Part shown: one piece after another, positions 1 to 4,333 of the stretch | Layout of the letters: the number at the start of each line of letters is the position of its first letter | Position numbering within the stretch: position 1 is the stretch's first letter | Origin: Candidatus Falkowiibacteriota bacterium | GTDB taxonomy: Bacteria > Patescibacteriota > Patescibacteriia > Patescibacteriales > GWE2-39-37 | Reading direction: 5' to 3' | Length of the DNA: 5,542 bases | Assembly: GCA_013335665.1 (NCBI GenBank) | Contig: JAAXVE010000060.1 | Span: forward strand, 1 to 5,542 | Position numbers and translations under genes: made by a program | The notes under the pieces: model-generated | The model's database searches: none | What the model was told of the DNA's origin: nothing | Seen by the model: the letters and a program-made list of their open reading frames with translations, nothing else

Positions 1-2
1 CC

Positions 3-71
3 GTAGTTTCGTGTCCTTGCGAGTGCGCAGCCGCTAATGCTTGTGCTCAGATTAACATAACTTATAAGTAA
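3..71 (+). CDS. Possible C-terminal tail of a gene entering from the left edge
   Basis: The third + frame is open from the window edge to a TAA at 69-71 and would encode 22 residues, beginning VVSCPCECAAANACAQ and ending INITYK. The other two + frames stop within the first 36 bases. The tail is cysteine- and alanine-rich (three Cys), and its codons do not look like random AT-rich spacer. No family can be recognised from so little. It could be chance read-through, so this is a low-confidence partial gene; only the sequence to the left would settle it. Confidence 0.25.
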   Translation, partial: VVSCPCECAAANACAQINITYK

Positions 72-204
72 TTATTGGTCTTGATCAGAAACATGAGACT
101 ATTTCTTTTTTAGAATTTTTGCGATGCTTGCTAAATAAACCAGAGTTGTGTTTCGTTTTTGACTTAAGCTTTTTTTAGCACGCCTTGGAGGTAATCATAT
201 CTTT
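72..204. other. AT-rich spacer, nothing recognisable
   Basis: This stretch has runs of T (for example 105-111 and 170-176) and no long reading frame. A weak inverted repeat TGCTAAA (129-135) / TTTAGCA (174-180) is separated by 38 bases, too far apart to be convincing. A TTGACT at 159-164 resembles a -35 box but has no -10 box at 16-18 bases. A good GGAGG lies at 187-191, thirteen bases before an ATG at 205. Confidence 0.5.
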
Positions 205-246
205 ATGTCCATAATCCAACAATTCACCCCGGCGTTATCGGCGTAA
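205..246 (+). CDS. Very short ORF (13 aa) with a GGAGG upstream; possible severed start of the next ORF
   Basis: An ATG at 205 follows GGAGG (187-191) by thirteen bases, longer than ideal. It encodes MSIIQQFTPALSA and stops at TAA 244-246. The next frame over is already open from 215 and continues to 487. A single +1 shift anywhere in the overlap (215-243), for example at the CCCC run at 227-230, would join this start to the longer ORF. This may therefore be the N-terminus of a frameshifted gene, a leader peptide, or chance. No similarity is recognised. Confidence 0.2.
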   Translation: MSIIQQFTPALSA

Positions 247-271
247 TTATAAAACATCAAACATACTTAAT

Positions 272-487
272 TTGAGCGAGTGGGCGGTCGGTACGATTTA
301 TAATAATTACGAATACGCCACGATATCTGGGGGCAAACTGGTTACTATTAAAATTGTTTTGGCCGAAGTGCAATGCGCTAATTATGATGATCCGAAAAAG
401 ACAGCCTGCGAGCAGGAAAGAAAAAAATTCAATCCCGATGATGTTATTGGAAAGATCGTAGGCAGCTTTAAGTTTGTTAGTAAGTAG
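272..487 (+). CDS. Hypothetical protein, possibly the 3' part of a broken gene
   Basis: The frame is open from 215 to the TAG at 485-487. The only usual start codon in it is a TTG at 272, with no Shine-Dalgarno sequence before it, giving 71 residues. From about residue 8 the composition looks coding: Tyr/Asn-rich, then beta-like segments (KLVTIKIVLAEV), two Cys twelve residues apart, a charged stretch CEQERKKFNPDDVIG, and a hydrophobic end. No family is recognised. The lack of a proper start, plus a good ribosome binding site and ATG in another frame at 205, suggests a frameshifted or decayed gene, or a sequencing error. The opposite-strand frame over 257-502 looks like its shadow. The end of this ORF overlaps the candidate promoter of the following operon. 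Confidence 0.4.
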   Translation: MSEWAVGTIYNNYEYATISGGKLVTIKIVLAEVQCANYDDPKKTACEQERKKFNPDDVIGKIVGSFKFVSK

Positions 488-502
488 GTTGATTTTTATC
501 AT
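474..502 (+). promoter_or_regulatory. Candidate sigma70-type promoter of the DUF3795 operon
   Basis: TTGTTA at 474-479 (4 of 6 to TTGACA) is followed after exactly 17 bases by TATCAT at 497-502 (5 of 6 to TATAAT). Transcription would start near 509, right at the leader hairpin at 511. The same TTGTTA box and 17-base spacing recur in the promoter at 2183-2211. The -35 box lies inside the last codons of the ORF ending at 487. A competing -10-like TATAAA at 505-510 has no matching -35 box. Confidence 0.45.
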
Positions 503-510
503 AATATAAA

Positions 511-534
511 TCGCGCTATGGCTTGCTAGCGCGA
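511..534 (+). promoter_or_regulatory. Leader stem-loop upstream of the DUF3795 gene
   Basis: TCGCGCTA (511-518) and TAGCGCGA (527-534) form a perfect 8-bp GC-rich stem around an 8-base loop (TGGCTTGC). No T-tract follows, so it does not look like an intrinsic terminator. A small second hairpin CCC/GGG (535-537/543-545) abuts it. From the candidate promoter, this structure would sit at the very 5' end of the operon mRNA, which fits a stabilising or regulatory leader. No known riboswitch is recognised. Confidence 0.45.
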
Positions 535-561
535 CCCGACATGGGGTAAATAATAAAAAAT

Positions 562-909
562 ATGGCTGAAGTAAAGAATGACCCTGCCTTAGTCGCTTTT
601 TGCGGTTTATACTGCGGGGCCTGCGGTAAATTCAAGTCCGGCAAATGCCCAGGCTGCGCTGGCAATGAAAAAGCCAGCTGGTGTGCTATTAGGAAATGCT
701 GCATGGAACATAACTACAAAAGCTGTGCTGATTGCACGGAGTTTGCAGATGTCATGGAGTGCAAGAAATATAACAACTTCTTTTCTAAAGTCATCGGCTT
801 TGTCCTTCGCTCTAATCGCAAGGCTGGAATCGAACGCATTAAGGCGATAGGTTTGGAGGCATTTGCCCGGGAAATGGCTGAGAGCGGCCAACAATCAATA
901 AAAAGGTAG
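562..909 (+). CDS. DUF3795 family cysteine-rich protein
   Basis: This 115-residue protein carries the DUF3795 pattern: CGLYCGAC at 14-21, then CPGC at 29-32, a Cys at 41, a CC pair at 46-47, CADC at 55-58 and Cys67. That makes eleven cysteines in the first 67 residues, followed by a basic helical tail. The spacing suggests a metal site (zinc or iron-sulfur), but the function of DUF3795 is not established and the metal is inference. The length is normal for a single-domain member, with no signal peptide or membrane segment, so it should be cytosolic. The start is ATG 562; no good Shine-Dalgarno precedes it (GGGG at 543-546 is too far). It is the first gene of a three-gene operon, 27 bases before a flavoprotein that also carries a cysteine cluster, which hints at a shared redox role. 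Confidence 0.85.
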   Translation: MAEVKNDPALVAFCGLYCGACGKFKSGKCPGCAGNEKASWCAIRKCCMEHNYKSCADCTEFADVMECKKYNNFFSKVIGFVLRSNRKAGIERIKAIGLEAFAREMAESGQQSIKR

Positions 910-936
910 TTTACGTATATAAATAAAACGGACTTT

Positions 937-1548
937 ATGAAAATAGTGATTTTGGACGGTACTCACAACAAGTCGGGCATGACTTTGAAGCTTGTTGATA
1001 AATTTCTTGCAGGAGTCGAGTCCGTTGGACCTAGAGCGGAAGTGGTCACCCACGATCTCTTGAACGGTAATATTTCTTTTTGCAAGGGCTGCGGCAAGTG
1101 CACAGAAGATAAGGATCCCGTCAATGCTAAATGCATGATTGTCGATGACGAGATGGAGGCGGTCAAGCAGGCGGCACTGTCTGCTGACGTTTTGGTGTTT
1201 GCCACACCTATTTACGAGTATTGTGTCAGTTCGGCGATGAAGCGTTTTTTGGAACGCAGCCTGACCTTAGTGACTTTCAAGTTCGGTCCGACAGCTCGTG
1301 CCAAGGCAATTAAGGGAAAGGTTGGAGTGGTAATCTGTTCGTCCGGCGCGCCTTTCCCATTCAATCATTTAATGGGCATTACCCGTTATCCTAAATTCAT
1401 GCTTAATCTGGCTTGTAAGCTTTATCGCTGTGACCGCGTCATTATGGTTTTAGCGGGTGGCATGGCAGCTAGCCCAAAGTTAAAGAACAAGTGGGAGGAT
1501 AAGGCCTTGAACGCAGGAAAGGCAGCAGCCTTAGGTTTTTCTGAATAA
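937..1548 (+). CDS. Flavodoxin-fold NAD(P)H-dependent FMN reductase family protein
   Basis: A 203-residue cytosolic protein of the NADPH-dependent FMN reductase / iron-sulfur flavoprotein group. It opens with a beta strand and phosphate-binding loop (MKIVILDGTHNKSGMT, residues 1-16) that would hold FMN. A cysteine cluster C-x2-C-x2-C-x10-C follows at 49, 52, 55 and 66. The conserved ADVLVFATPIYEYCVSSAMKRF segment (83-104) corresponds to the family's TPxY flavin and dimer motif. The cluster resembles the compact cysteine motif of iron-sulfur flavoproteins, but its last gap is longer than the usual 4-7, so a 4Fe-4S cluster is possible and not certain. The substrate cannot be told. Only a weak CGGA precedes ATG 937. 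It sits between the DUF3795 gene and the HD hydrolase gene, apparently co-transcribed. Confidence 0.85.
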   Translation: MKIVILDGTHNKSGMTLKLVDKFLAGVESVGPRAEVVTHDLLNGNISFCKGCGKCTEDKDPVNAKCMIVDDEMEAVKQAALSADVLVFATPIYEYCVSSAMKRFLERSLTLVTFKFGPTARAKAIKGKVGVVICSSGAPFPFNHLMGITRYPKFMLNLACKLYRCDRVIMVLAGGMAASPKLKNKWEDKALNAGKAAALGFSE

Positions 1549-1566
1549 TAATTTATCGTTTTGTGC

Positions 1567-2139
1567 ATGGTCTACACGCAAAAAATTAAAAGAGCAATCA
1601 AGTTCTCGATCAAGACGCATGAGGTTTACCAAAAGCAGAAGCGTAAAAATAAAGACATCGCTTACATAACCCATCCTTTGACTGTTGGCATAATTCTTTC
1701 GCTTGTCGGAGCGAATGAGAACGTGATTTGTGCAGGTATTCTGCATGACACTATAGAAGATAGTGTCGACTACAAGAAGGTTGACGCAGGAATGCTGGCT
1801 GAGCGTTTCGGTCGCGAGGTCGCTGACCTGGTCGTGAGTGTAACCGAAGTTGACCGCAGCTTGCCATGGGAAGATCGCAAGGCTGATGCATTATCGCATA
1901 TCTGGCAGTTCTCGGAAGATTCTTTGCTTGTGAAGTCGGCTGACACCTTGAGTAATACTTCTGAGCTTATTGATGACTATACCAGATATGGCGAAAGCAT
2001 ATTTGATCAATTTAGCGCCTCAAAAGAAAAAATGTTGGCTCATTATCGTCATGTGATAGAAGCTATCCTGGAGAGATGGAGGGAAAACCCCCTGGCCGAC
2101 GATCTGAAAAAGGCGTTGGTCGATTTGACTATGTTATAA
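1567..2139 (+). CDS. Stand-alone HD-domain hydrolase, RelA/SpoT (Mesh1-like) type
   Basis: A 190-residue single HD domain that keeps the catalytic pattern of (p)ppGpp hydrolases: His36 in the YITHP segment, His60-Asp61 and Glu64-Asp65 in HDTIED, and Asp126 with Asn130 in KSADTLSN. The spacings (24 residues from first His to HD, 65 to the second Asp, then 4 to Asn) closely match the hydrolase half of Rel/SpoT as I recall it. There is no synthetase, TGS or ACT domain, so it would be a small alarmone hydrolase that degrades (p)ppGpp or a related nucleotide to release pyrophosphate. The substrate is inferred from the family. ATG 1567 is preferred over the in-frame TTG 1561; neither has a clear Shine-Dalgarno. 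It is the last gene of the operon, 18 bases after the flavoprotein gene and just before an intrinsic terminator. Confidence 0.8.
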   Translation: MVYTQKIKRAIKFSIKTHEVYQKQKRKNKDIAYITHPLTVGIILSLVGANENVICAGILHDTIEDSVDYKKVDAGMLAERFGREVADLVVSVTEVDRSLPWEDRKADALSHIWQFSEDSLLVKSADTLSNTSELIDDYTRYGESIFDQFSASKEKMLAHYRHVIEAILERWRENPLADDLKKALVDLTML

Positions 2140-2160
2140 GTAATAGGTAGGCTTCTTAAA

Positions 2161-2184
2161 AAAAAGCGCTGATTAGCGCTTTTT
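2161..2184 (+). terminator. Intrinsic terminator after the HD hydrolase gene
   Basis: AAAAAGCGCT at 2161-2170 pairs with AGCGCTTTTT around a GATT loop. The core stem is AGCGCT (2165-2170) with AGCGCT (2175-2180), extended by A-T pairs into the T run at 2181-2184. It lies 21 bases after the stop codon of the HD hydrolase gene and should end that transcript. Its T-tract supplies the first bases of the next -35 box. Confidence 0.85.
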
Positions 2185-2211
2185 GTTATTGCTGGTGTTT
2201 TGTGTTATAAT
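2183..2211 (+). promoter_or_regulatory. Extended -10 promoter of the DivIC/parvulin operon
   Basis: TTGTTA (2183-2188, 4 of 6) is separated by 17 bases from a perfect TATAAT at 2206-2211. The TG at 2203-2204, one base before the -10 box, makes it an extended -10 promoter. Transcription would start near 2218, leaving a leader of about 22 bases that holds the ribosome binding site. The -35 box overlaps the T-tract of the upstream terminator. Confidence 0.75.
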
Positions 2212-2224
2212 TATTATATTAAAC

Positions 2225-2229
2225 GGAGG
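2225..2229 (+). promoter_or_regulatory. Shine-Dalgarno site of the DivIC-like gene
   Basis: GGAGG lies eleven bases before ATG 2241, at the long end of usual spacing. It is the only strong ribosome binding site ahead of a confidently called gene in this window, and it fixes the start at 2241. Confidence 0.65.
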
Positions 2230-2240
2230 CATTTTTTGTT

Positions 2241-2672
2241 ATGGTTCAATCATCAAAACAACCAACGAAGATAGGCAAGGTGCTGAAAAATCCTCATACG
2301 ATTTTCATTACTCTAGTCATACTTTTGTTCGCCATAAGCTTTCCTTTAGCCGATAATATAACAAAACGCCACAAAGTCGGCTCAGAGATATCAGTTTTGC
2401 AAGAGGAAATTAAAGCCAATGAGCAGAAGCAGACTGATCTGCAGAAATTGATCGGCTATCTTGACTCCAAAGAATTTGCCGAAGAACAGGCGCGTTTGAG
2501 TTTAGACTTGAAGAAACCGGGAGAAAATGTAGTAGTAGTCCGCAATAACAGCAAAAAAGTCGATGACCCAGAGCGAAGCGTAACTAATCTGCTTTCAAAG
2601 CCCGAGATAAAGCCGGAAGTTGATGACGTATCAAATCCGGTACGCTGGTGGAGATATTTTTTTGTTAATTAA
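2241..2672 (+). CDS. Septum formation initiator family protein (DivIC/FtsB-like)
   Basis: A 143-residue bitopic protein. A short basic N-terminus (K6-K16) precedes one membrane span at about 20-37 (IFITLVILLFAISFPLA). A heptad-like coiled coil follows (about 44-74), then the family signature at 75-100: LDSKEFAEEQARLSLDL, then KPGENVVVV, matching the usual 'yiE..AR..l.l.kpGE' pattern. Such proteins join FtsL and FtsQ/DivIB in the divisome and help activate septal peptidoglycan synthesis; here the topology would be N-in, C-out. The C-terminal extension (about 101-143) is polar and ends in an aromatic SNPVRWWRYFF tail, possibly membrane-facing or a docking site. Which of FtsB or DivIC it is nearer cannot be decided by eye, so no symbol is given. 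It is the first gene of an operon, with the next start only 2 bases past its stop. Confidence 0.85.
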   Translation: MVQSSKQPTKIGKVLKNPHTIFITLVILLFAISFPLADNITKRHKVGSEISVLQEEIKANEQKQTDLQKLIGYLDSKEFAEEQARLSLDLKKPGENVVVVRNNSKKVDDPERSVTNLLSKPEIKPEVDDVSNPVRWWRYFFVN

Positions 2673-2674
2673 AT

Positions 2675-3952
2675 ATGGCTGCAAAGAATACAATTAAGCC
2701 AAAATATACTGACGAGGAGGCTGCAGCCAAAAGAGCTATTGTTTTGAATTTTCTTGAGGAAGAGAAGCAAAGGCTGAAAGAAAAAGAAAAACAAAAAGAA
2801 GCTAAAAAAATTCCGCCACCGCCACCGCCGCCACCTCCTGCACCGTCCATTACTCCAAAACCGCAACTTATTACGCCTAATCCCGCTCCTTTGGCTCCTT
2901 TGGCGACTCCAGTTGCCGATGTGTCGCCTACTTTCATCAAGGCACCAGCGGCAAAACCTAAGCCAGTTCCACTGACCGCAAAACAAAAAGAAAAGAATGC
3001 CAAAGACGCCCGAGTCGTGATTGATTTTTTGGAGGACGTCGAGAAGGAGGCAGAATCAAAGGCAGCTATCAAGCCAGCAGCCCAGGCTGTTGAGCCGATA
3101 AAAAAAGGCGTAGCCAAATCAGCCAAGCAGTCTAAGACGTCGTCTGCGCTTGTCCCCCCACTGAAACCAATTTTACCGGTGCGGTCAAATGCCGAGGAGG
3201 CGAAGATCGTTTTGCCAAAGCCGCCACAGCGAAAAAGGTTGAATCTTGACTTTGGTCCGATCGGCTACGCCATGGCTATCATAGTGATAATGTTTTCAAG
3301 TTACGTGCTTTTCTGCTTAACATTCTATACCTTTAAACCGACCGGTCGCATTGCTCGCACGGCTGCTAATTTCGTTTCAGTTCCGGCAGTTATCAGCACG
3401 TATGGCGTGATTGATTATTTTGAATATTATGATTTACGCAATGCTTTGGCTAGCAAGGGCGTAGCTCCAGCTGAACTGGACGCGCGCGCCACTATTGCCA
3501 GCATTGAGTGGCAGGTTGTATCTGAGTTGGCAAGATTTTACAGCGTGCGTAACAAAAACACTGCCGTAGAGCTGCTTGACGCCTTGGGCAAGGCAGTGGT
3601 GGGTGATCCGGAGTTGAATGCTTCAGCGTATTCGTCAATTAGGAAGGTTAAAAACGGCTTAACTGCGGGGCAATCATTGGAACAGGCAAGTGCGGCAGAA
3701 GGCGGCAATATCTCGACTGATTACTATTCAACTGCCGAAGTGTCGCGTAAATTTGGTAGGACAGTAATCAGCTTGACGAATGGTAGCAGAAGCGGCATCA
3801 TAGTGGCAGCTGACGGCTTTTATATAGTTGAGATGATGAGCCGTAAGGATAATAATTTTGAGCTGAAGACAGTGCACATCAAGCCAAAAACTTTGACAGA
3901 AATAGTGAACGACAAGCTCGCCAAAGCGAAGGCGATAAATCTTTTACAGTAA
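2675..3952 (+). CDS. Membrane-anchored protein with proline-rich cytosolic arm and degenerate parvulin-like outer domain
   Basis: A 425-residue protein. Residues 1-190 are predicted cytosolic and disordered: charged helices, nine consecutive prolines (47-55), many Ala/Pro/Lys stretches, and three similar short motifs near 14-30, 107-123 and 172-183. Basic RKR (186-188) precedes one membrane span at about 196-220, giving N-in, C-out. The outer part (about 230-425) resembles SurA/PrsA-type isomerases: VSVPAVISTYGVIDYFEYY looks like the chaperone-domain entry, and ASAYSSIRKVKNGLTAGQSL ... EGGNISTDYY ... ISLTNGSRSGII ... GFYIVEM follows the order of a parvulin rotamase (helix, GG loop, G-x-S strand, G-[FY]-x-I strand). 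The usual His-Ile-Leu strand is missing in front; a KTVHIKPKTL segment appears instead at the C-terminus (398-407). Isomerase activity is doubtful, and a chaperone or scaffold role is inferred. The start lacks a Shine-Dalgarno and is probably coupled to the upstream stop. Confidence 0.7.
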   Translation: MAAKNTIKPKYTDEEAAAKRAIVLNFLEEEKQRLKEKEKQKEAKKIPPPPPPPPPAPSITPKPQLITPNPAPLAPLATPVADVSPTFIKAPAAKPKPVPLTAKQKEKNAKDARVVIDFLEDVEKEAESKAAIKPAAQAVEPIKKGVAKSAKQSKTSSALVPPLKPILPVRSNAEEAKIVLPKPPQRKRLNLDFGPIGYAMAIIVIMFSSYVLFCLTFYTFKPTGRIARTAANFVSVPAVISTYGVIDYFEYYDLRNALASKGVAPAELDARATIASIEWQVVSELARFYSVRNKNTAVELLDALGKAVVGDPELNASAYSSIRKVKNGLTAGQSLEQASAAEGGNISTDYYSTAEVSRKFGRTVISLTNGSRSGIIVAADGFYIVEMMSRKDNNFELKTVHIKPKTLTEIVNDKLAKAKAINLLQ

Positions 3953-3979
3953 AAAACACCCTTACGGGTGCTTTTATTT
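3951..3979. terminator. Bidirectional intrinsic terminator between the parvulin-like gene and the tRNAs
   Basis: CACCC (3957-3961) and GGGTG (3966-3970) form a 5-bp stem with a TTAC loop. On the + strand CTTTTATTT follows, directly after the stop codon of the parvulin-like gene. On the - strand the same stem is followed by six T (complement of 3951-3956). It can therefore stop the + operon and also - strand transcripts coming from the tRNA genes. Confidence 0.8.
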
Positions 3980-3982
3980 GAA

Positions 3983-4045
3983 CCGAGAATGCCTGTCCAC
4001 CTTTGGCGGAGGATTTCCGCCACGGCGGGCAGGGAAGCCACGACC
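3983..4045 (-). pseudogene. Broken copy of the tRNA-Thr 3' half, interrupted by a palindrome
   Basis: On the - strand, GGTCGTGGCTTC (complement of 4034-4045) matches the variable-loop/T-arm sequence of the tRNA-Thr at 4089-4161 at 11 of 12 bases. CATTCTCGG (complement of 3983-3991) matches its T-stem/acceptor 3' side at 9 of 9. In the intact tRNA these pieces are separated by only GAATCC; here a 42-base GC-rich palindrome (3992-4033) sits exactly between them. No convincing 5' half is present, so it cannot be a functional tRNA. It reads as a duplicated tRNA fragment that later received the palindrome, though convergent chance similarity is not excluded. Confidence 0.5.
3992..4033. repeat. 42-base GC-rich palindromic element (REP-like)
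   Basis: The outer arms CCTGTCCACC (3992-4001) and GGCGGGCAGG (4024-4033) pair with one mismatch and one G-T wobble. The inner arms TGGCGGA (4004-4010) and TCCGCCA (4016-4022) pair perfectly around a GGATT loop. A small asymmetric internal loop (TT against C) lies between the two stems. It is far more GC-rich than its surroundings and has no T-tract of its own. It resembles the short dispersed intergenic palindromes (REP or MITE-like) of many bacteria; only one copy is in this window, so calling it a repeat is inference. Confidence 0.55.
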
Positions 4046-4088
4046 CTTGAGATATTGTTGTACTAATTTCGGACTTTGCGATTTTCTG

Positions 4089-4161
4089 AGCCGAGAATGG
4101 GATTCGAACCCACGACCTACGCGTTACGAGTGCGTTGCTCTACCAGCTGAGCTATCTCGGC
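4089..4161 (-). tRNA. tRNA-Thr (anticodon CGT)
   Basis: The 73-base cloverleaf is complete. The 7-bp acceptor GCCGAGA/TCTCGGC carries discriminator T, the D-stem is GCTC/GAGC, and the anticodon loop CTCGTAA gives CGT, which reads ACG (Thr). The T-arm is GTGGG-TTCGAAT-CCCAT with one G-T pair. The anticodon stem ACGCA/CGCGT ends in an A-C mismatch next to the loop. No CCA is encoded; the discriminator is followed by CAG. A weak promoter (4174-4202) lies just upstream, and read-through from tRNA-Gly, 79 bases away, is also possible. Confidence 0.95.
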
Positions 4162-4173
4162 ATGATGGTTAGA

Positions 4174-4202
4174 AGTTTAAAATAAAAAGCCAATAAAATC
4201 AA
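4174..4202 (-). promoter_or_regulatory. Weak candidate promoter for tRNA-Thr
   Basis: On the - strand, TTGATT (complement of 4197-4202) and TAAACT (complement of 4174-4179) are 17 bases apart, each 4 of 6 to consensus. The implied start near 4167 is about 6 bases before the tRNA-Thr 5' end. In such an AT-rich spacer a match this weak may be chance. Confidence 0.3.
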
Positions 4203-4240
4203 ATTGACTTATTATTCTAAATTTTTAACGGATTTTTCAG

Positions 4241-4311
4241 AGCGGGTGATGGGAATCGAACCCACGACTCAACCTTGGGAAGGTTATGTATTACCATTAT
4301 ACTACACCCGC
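4241..4311 (-). tRNA. tRNA-Gly (anticodon CCC)
   Basis: The 71-base cloverleaf has acceptor GCGGGTG/CACCCGC with discriminator T and D-stem GTAT/ATAC with a 7-base loop. The anticodon stem TAACC/GGTTG closes on loop TTCCCAA, giving CCC, which reads GGG (Gly). The T-arm is GTGGG-TTCGATT-CCCAT. No CCA is encoded; CTG follows the discriminator. A strong - strand promoter lies at 4334-4362, and the 79-base spacer to tRNA-Thr holds no obvious terminator, so both may share one transcript. Confidence 0.95.
4275..4303 (+). promoter_or_regulatory. Weak + strand promoter candidate inside the tRNA-Gly gene
   Basis: TTGGGA (4275-4280, 4 of 6) and TATACT (4298-4303, 5 of 6) are 17 bases apart and could drive the gene starting at 4339. 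However, both boxes are formed by conserved tRNA-Gly sequence (anticodon region and D-arm) on the opposite strand, so the match may be incidental. It is listed because the downstream gene has only 27 bases of non-tRNA upstream sequence and no better promoter there. Confidence 0.25.
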
Positions 4312-4333
4312 GATTAAGGAAAATAATGTAACT

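Noticed and set aside
99..194. A - strand open frame ending in TTLVYLASIAKILKKK
   Set aside because: It has only 31 codons between stops and no start codon with a ribosome binding site; AT-rich sequence gives such frames by chance.
257..502. An 81-residue - strand ORF opposite the small hypothetical
   Set aside because: No ribosome binding site and no recognisable family; the + frame has the more protein-like composition and lies on the strand of its neighbours.
511..534. The leader hairpin as a terminator of the preceding ORF
   Set aside because: The stem is followed by CCCGACATGGGG and not a T-tract, so intrinsic termination is unlikely.
2665..3126. A 153-residue - strand ORF with a Gly run, and an overlapping 105-residue one with Arg/Trp repeats
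   Set aside because: Both are shadows of the proline- and lysine-rich part of the + strand gene; the Gly run is the complement of its proline codons. Neither has signals of its own.
3983..4099. The 9-base repeat CCGAGAATG at 3983-3991 and 4091-4099 as phage or plasmid attachment sites
   Set aside because: The sites are only 108 bases apart with no integrase or cargo between them. The added T-arm match at 4034-4045 is better explained by a tRNA fragment copy.
3978..4172. A 64-residue + strand ORF with the phrase REWDSNPRPTRYECVALPAE
   Set aside because: This is the well-known spurious translation antisense to a tRNA gene (here tRNA-Thr at 4089-4161); its first part reads through the palindrome. 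It is not a protein.
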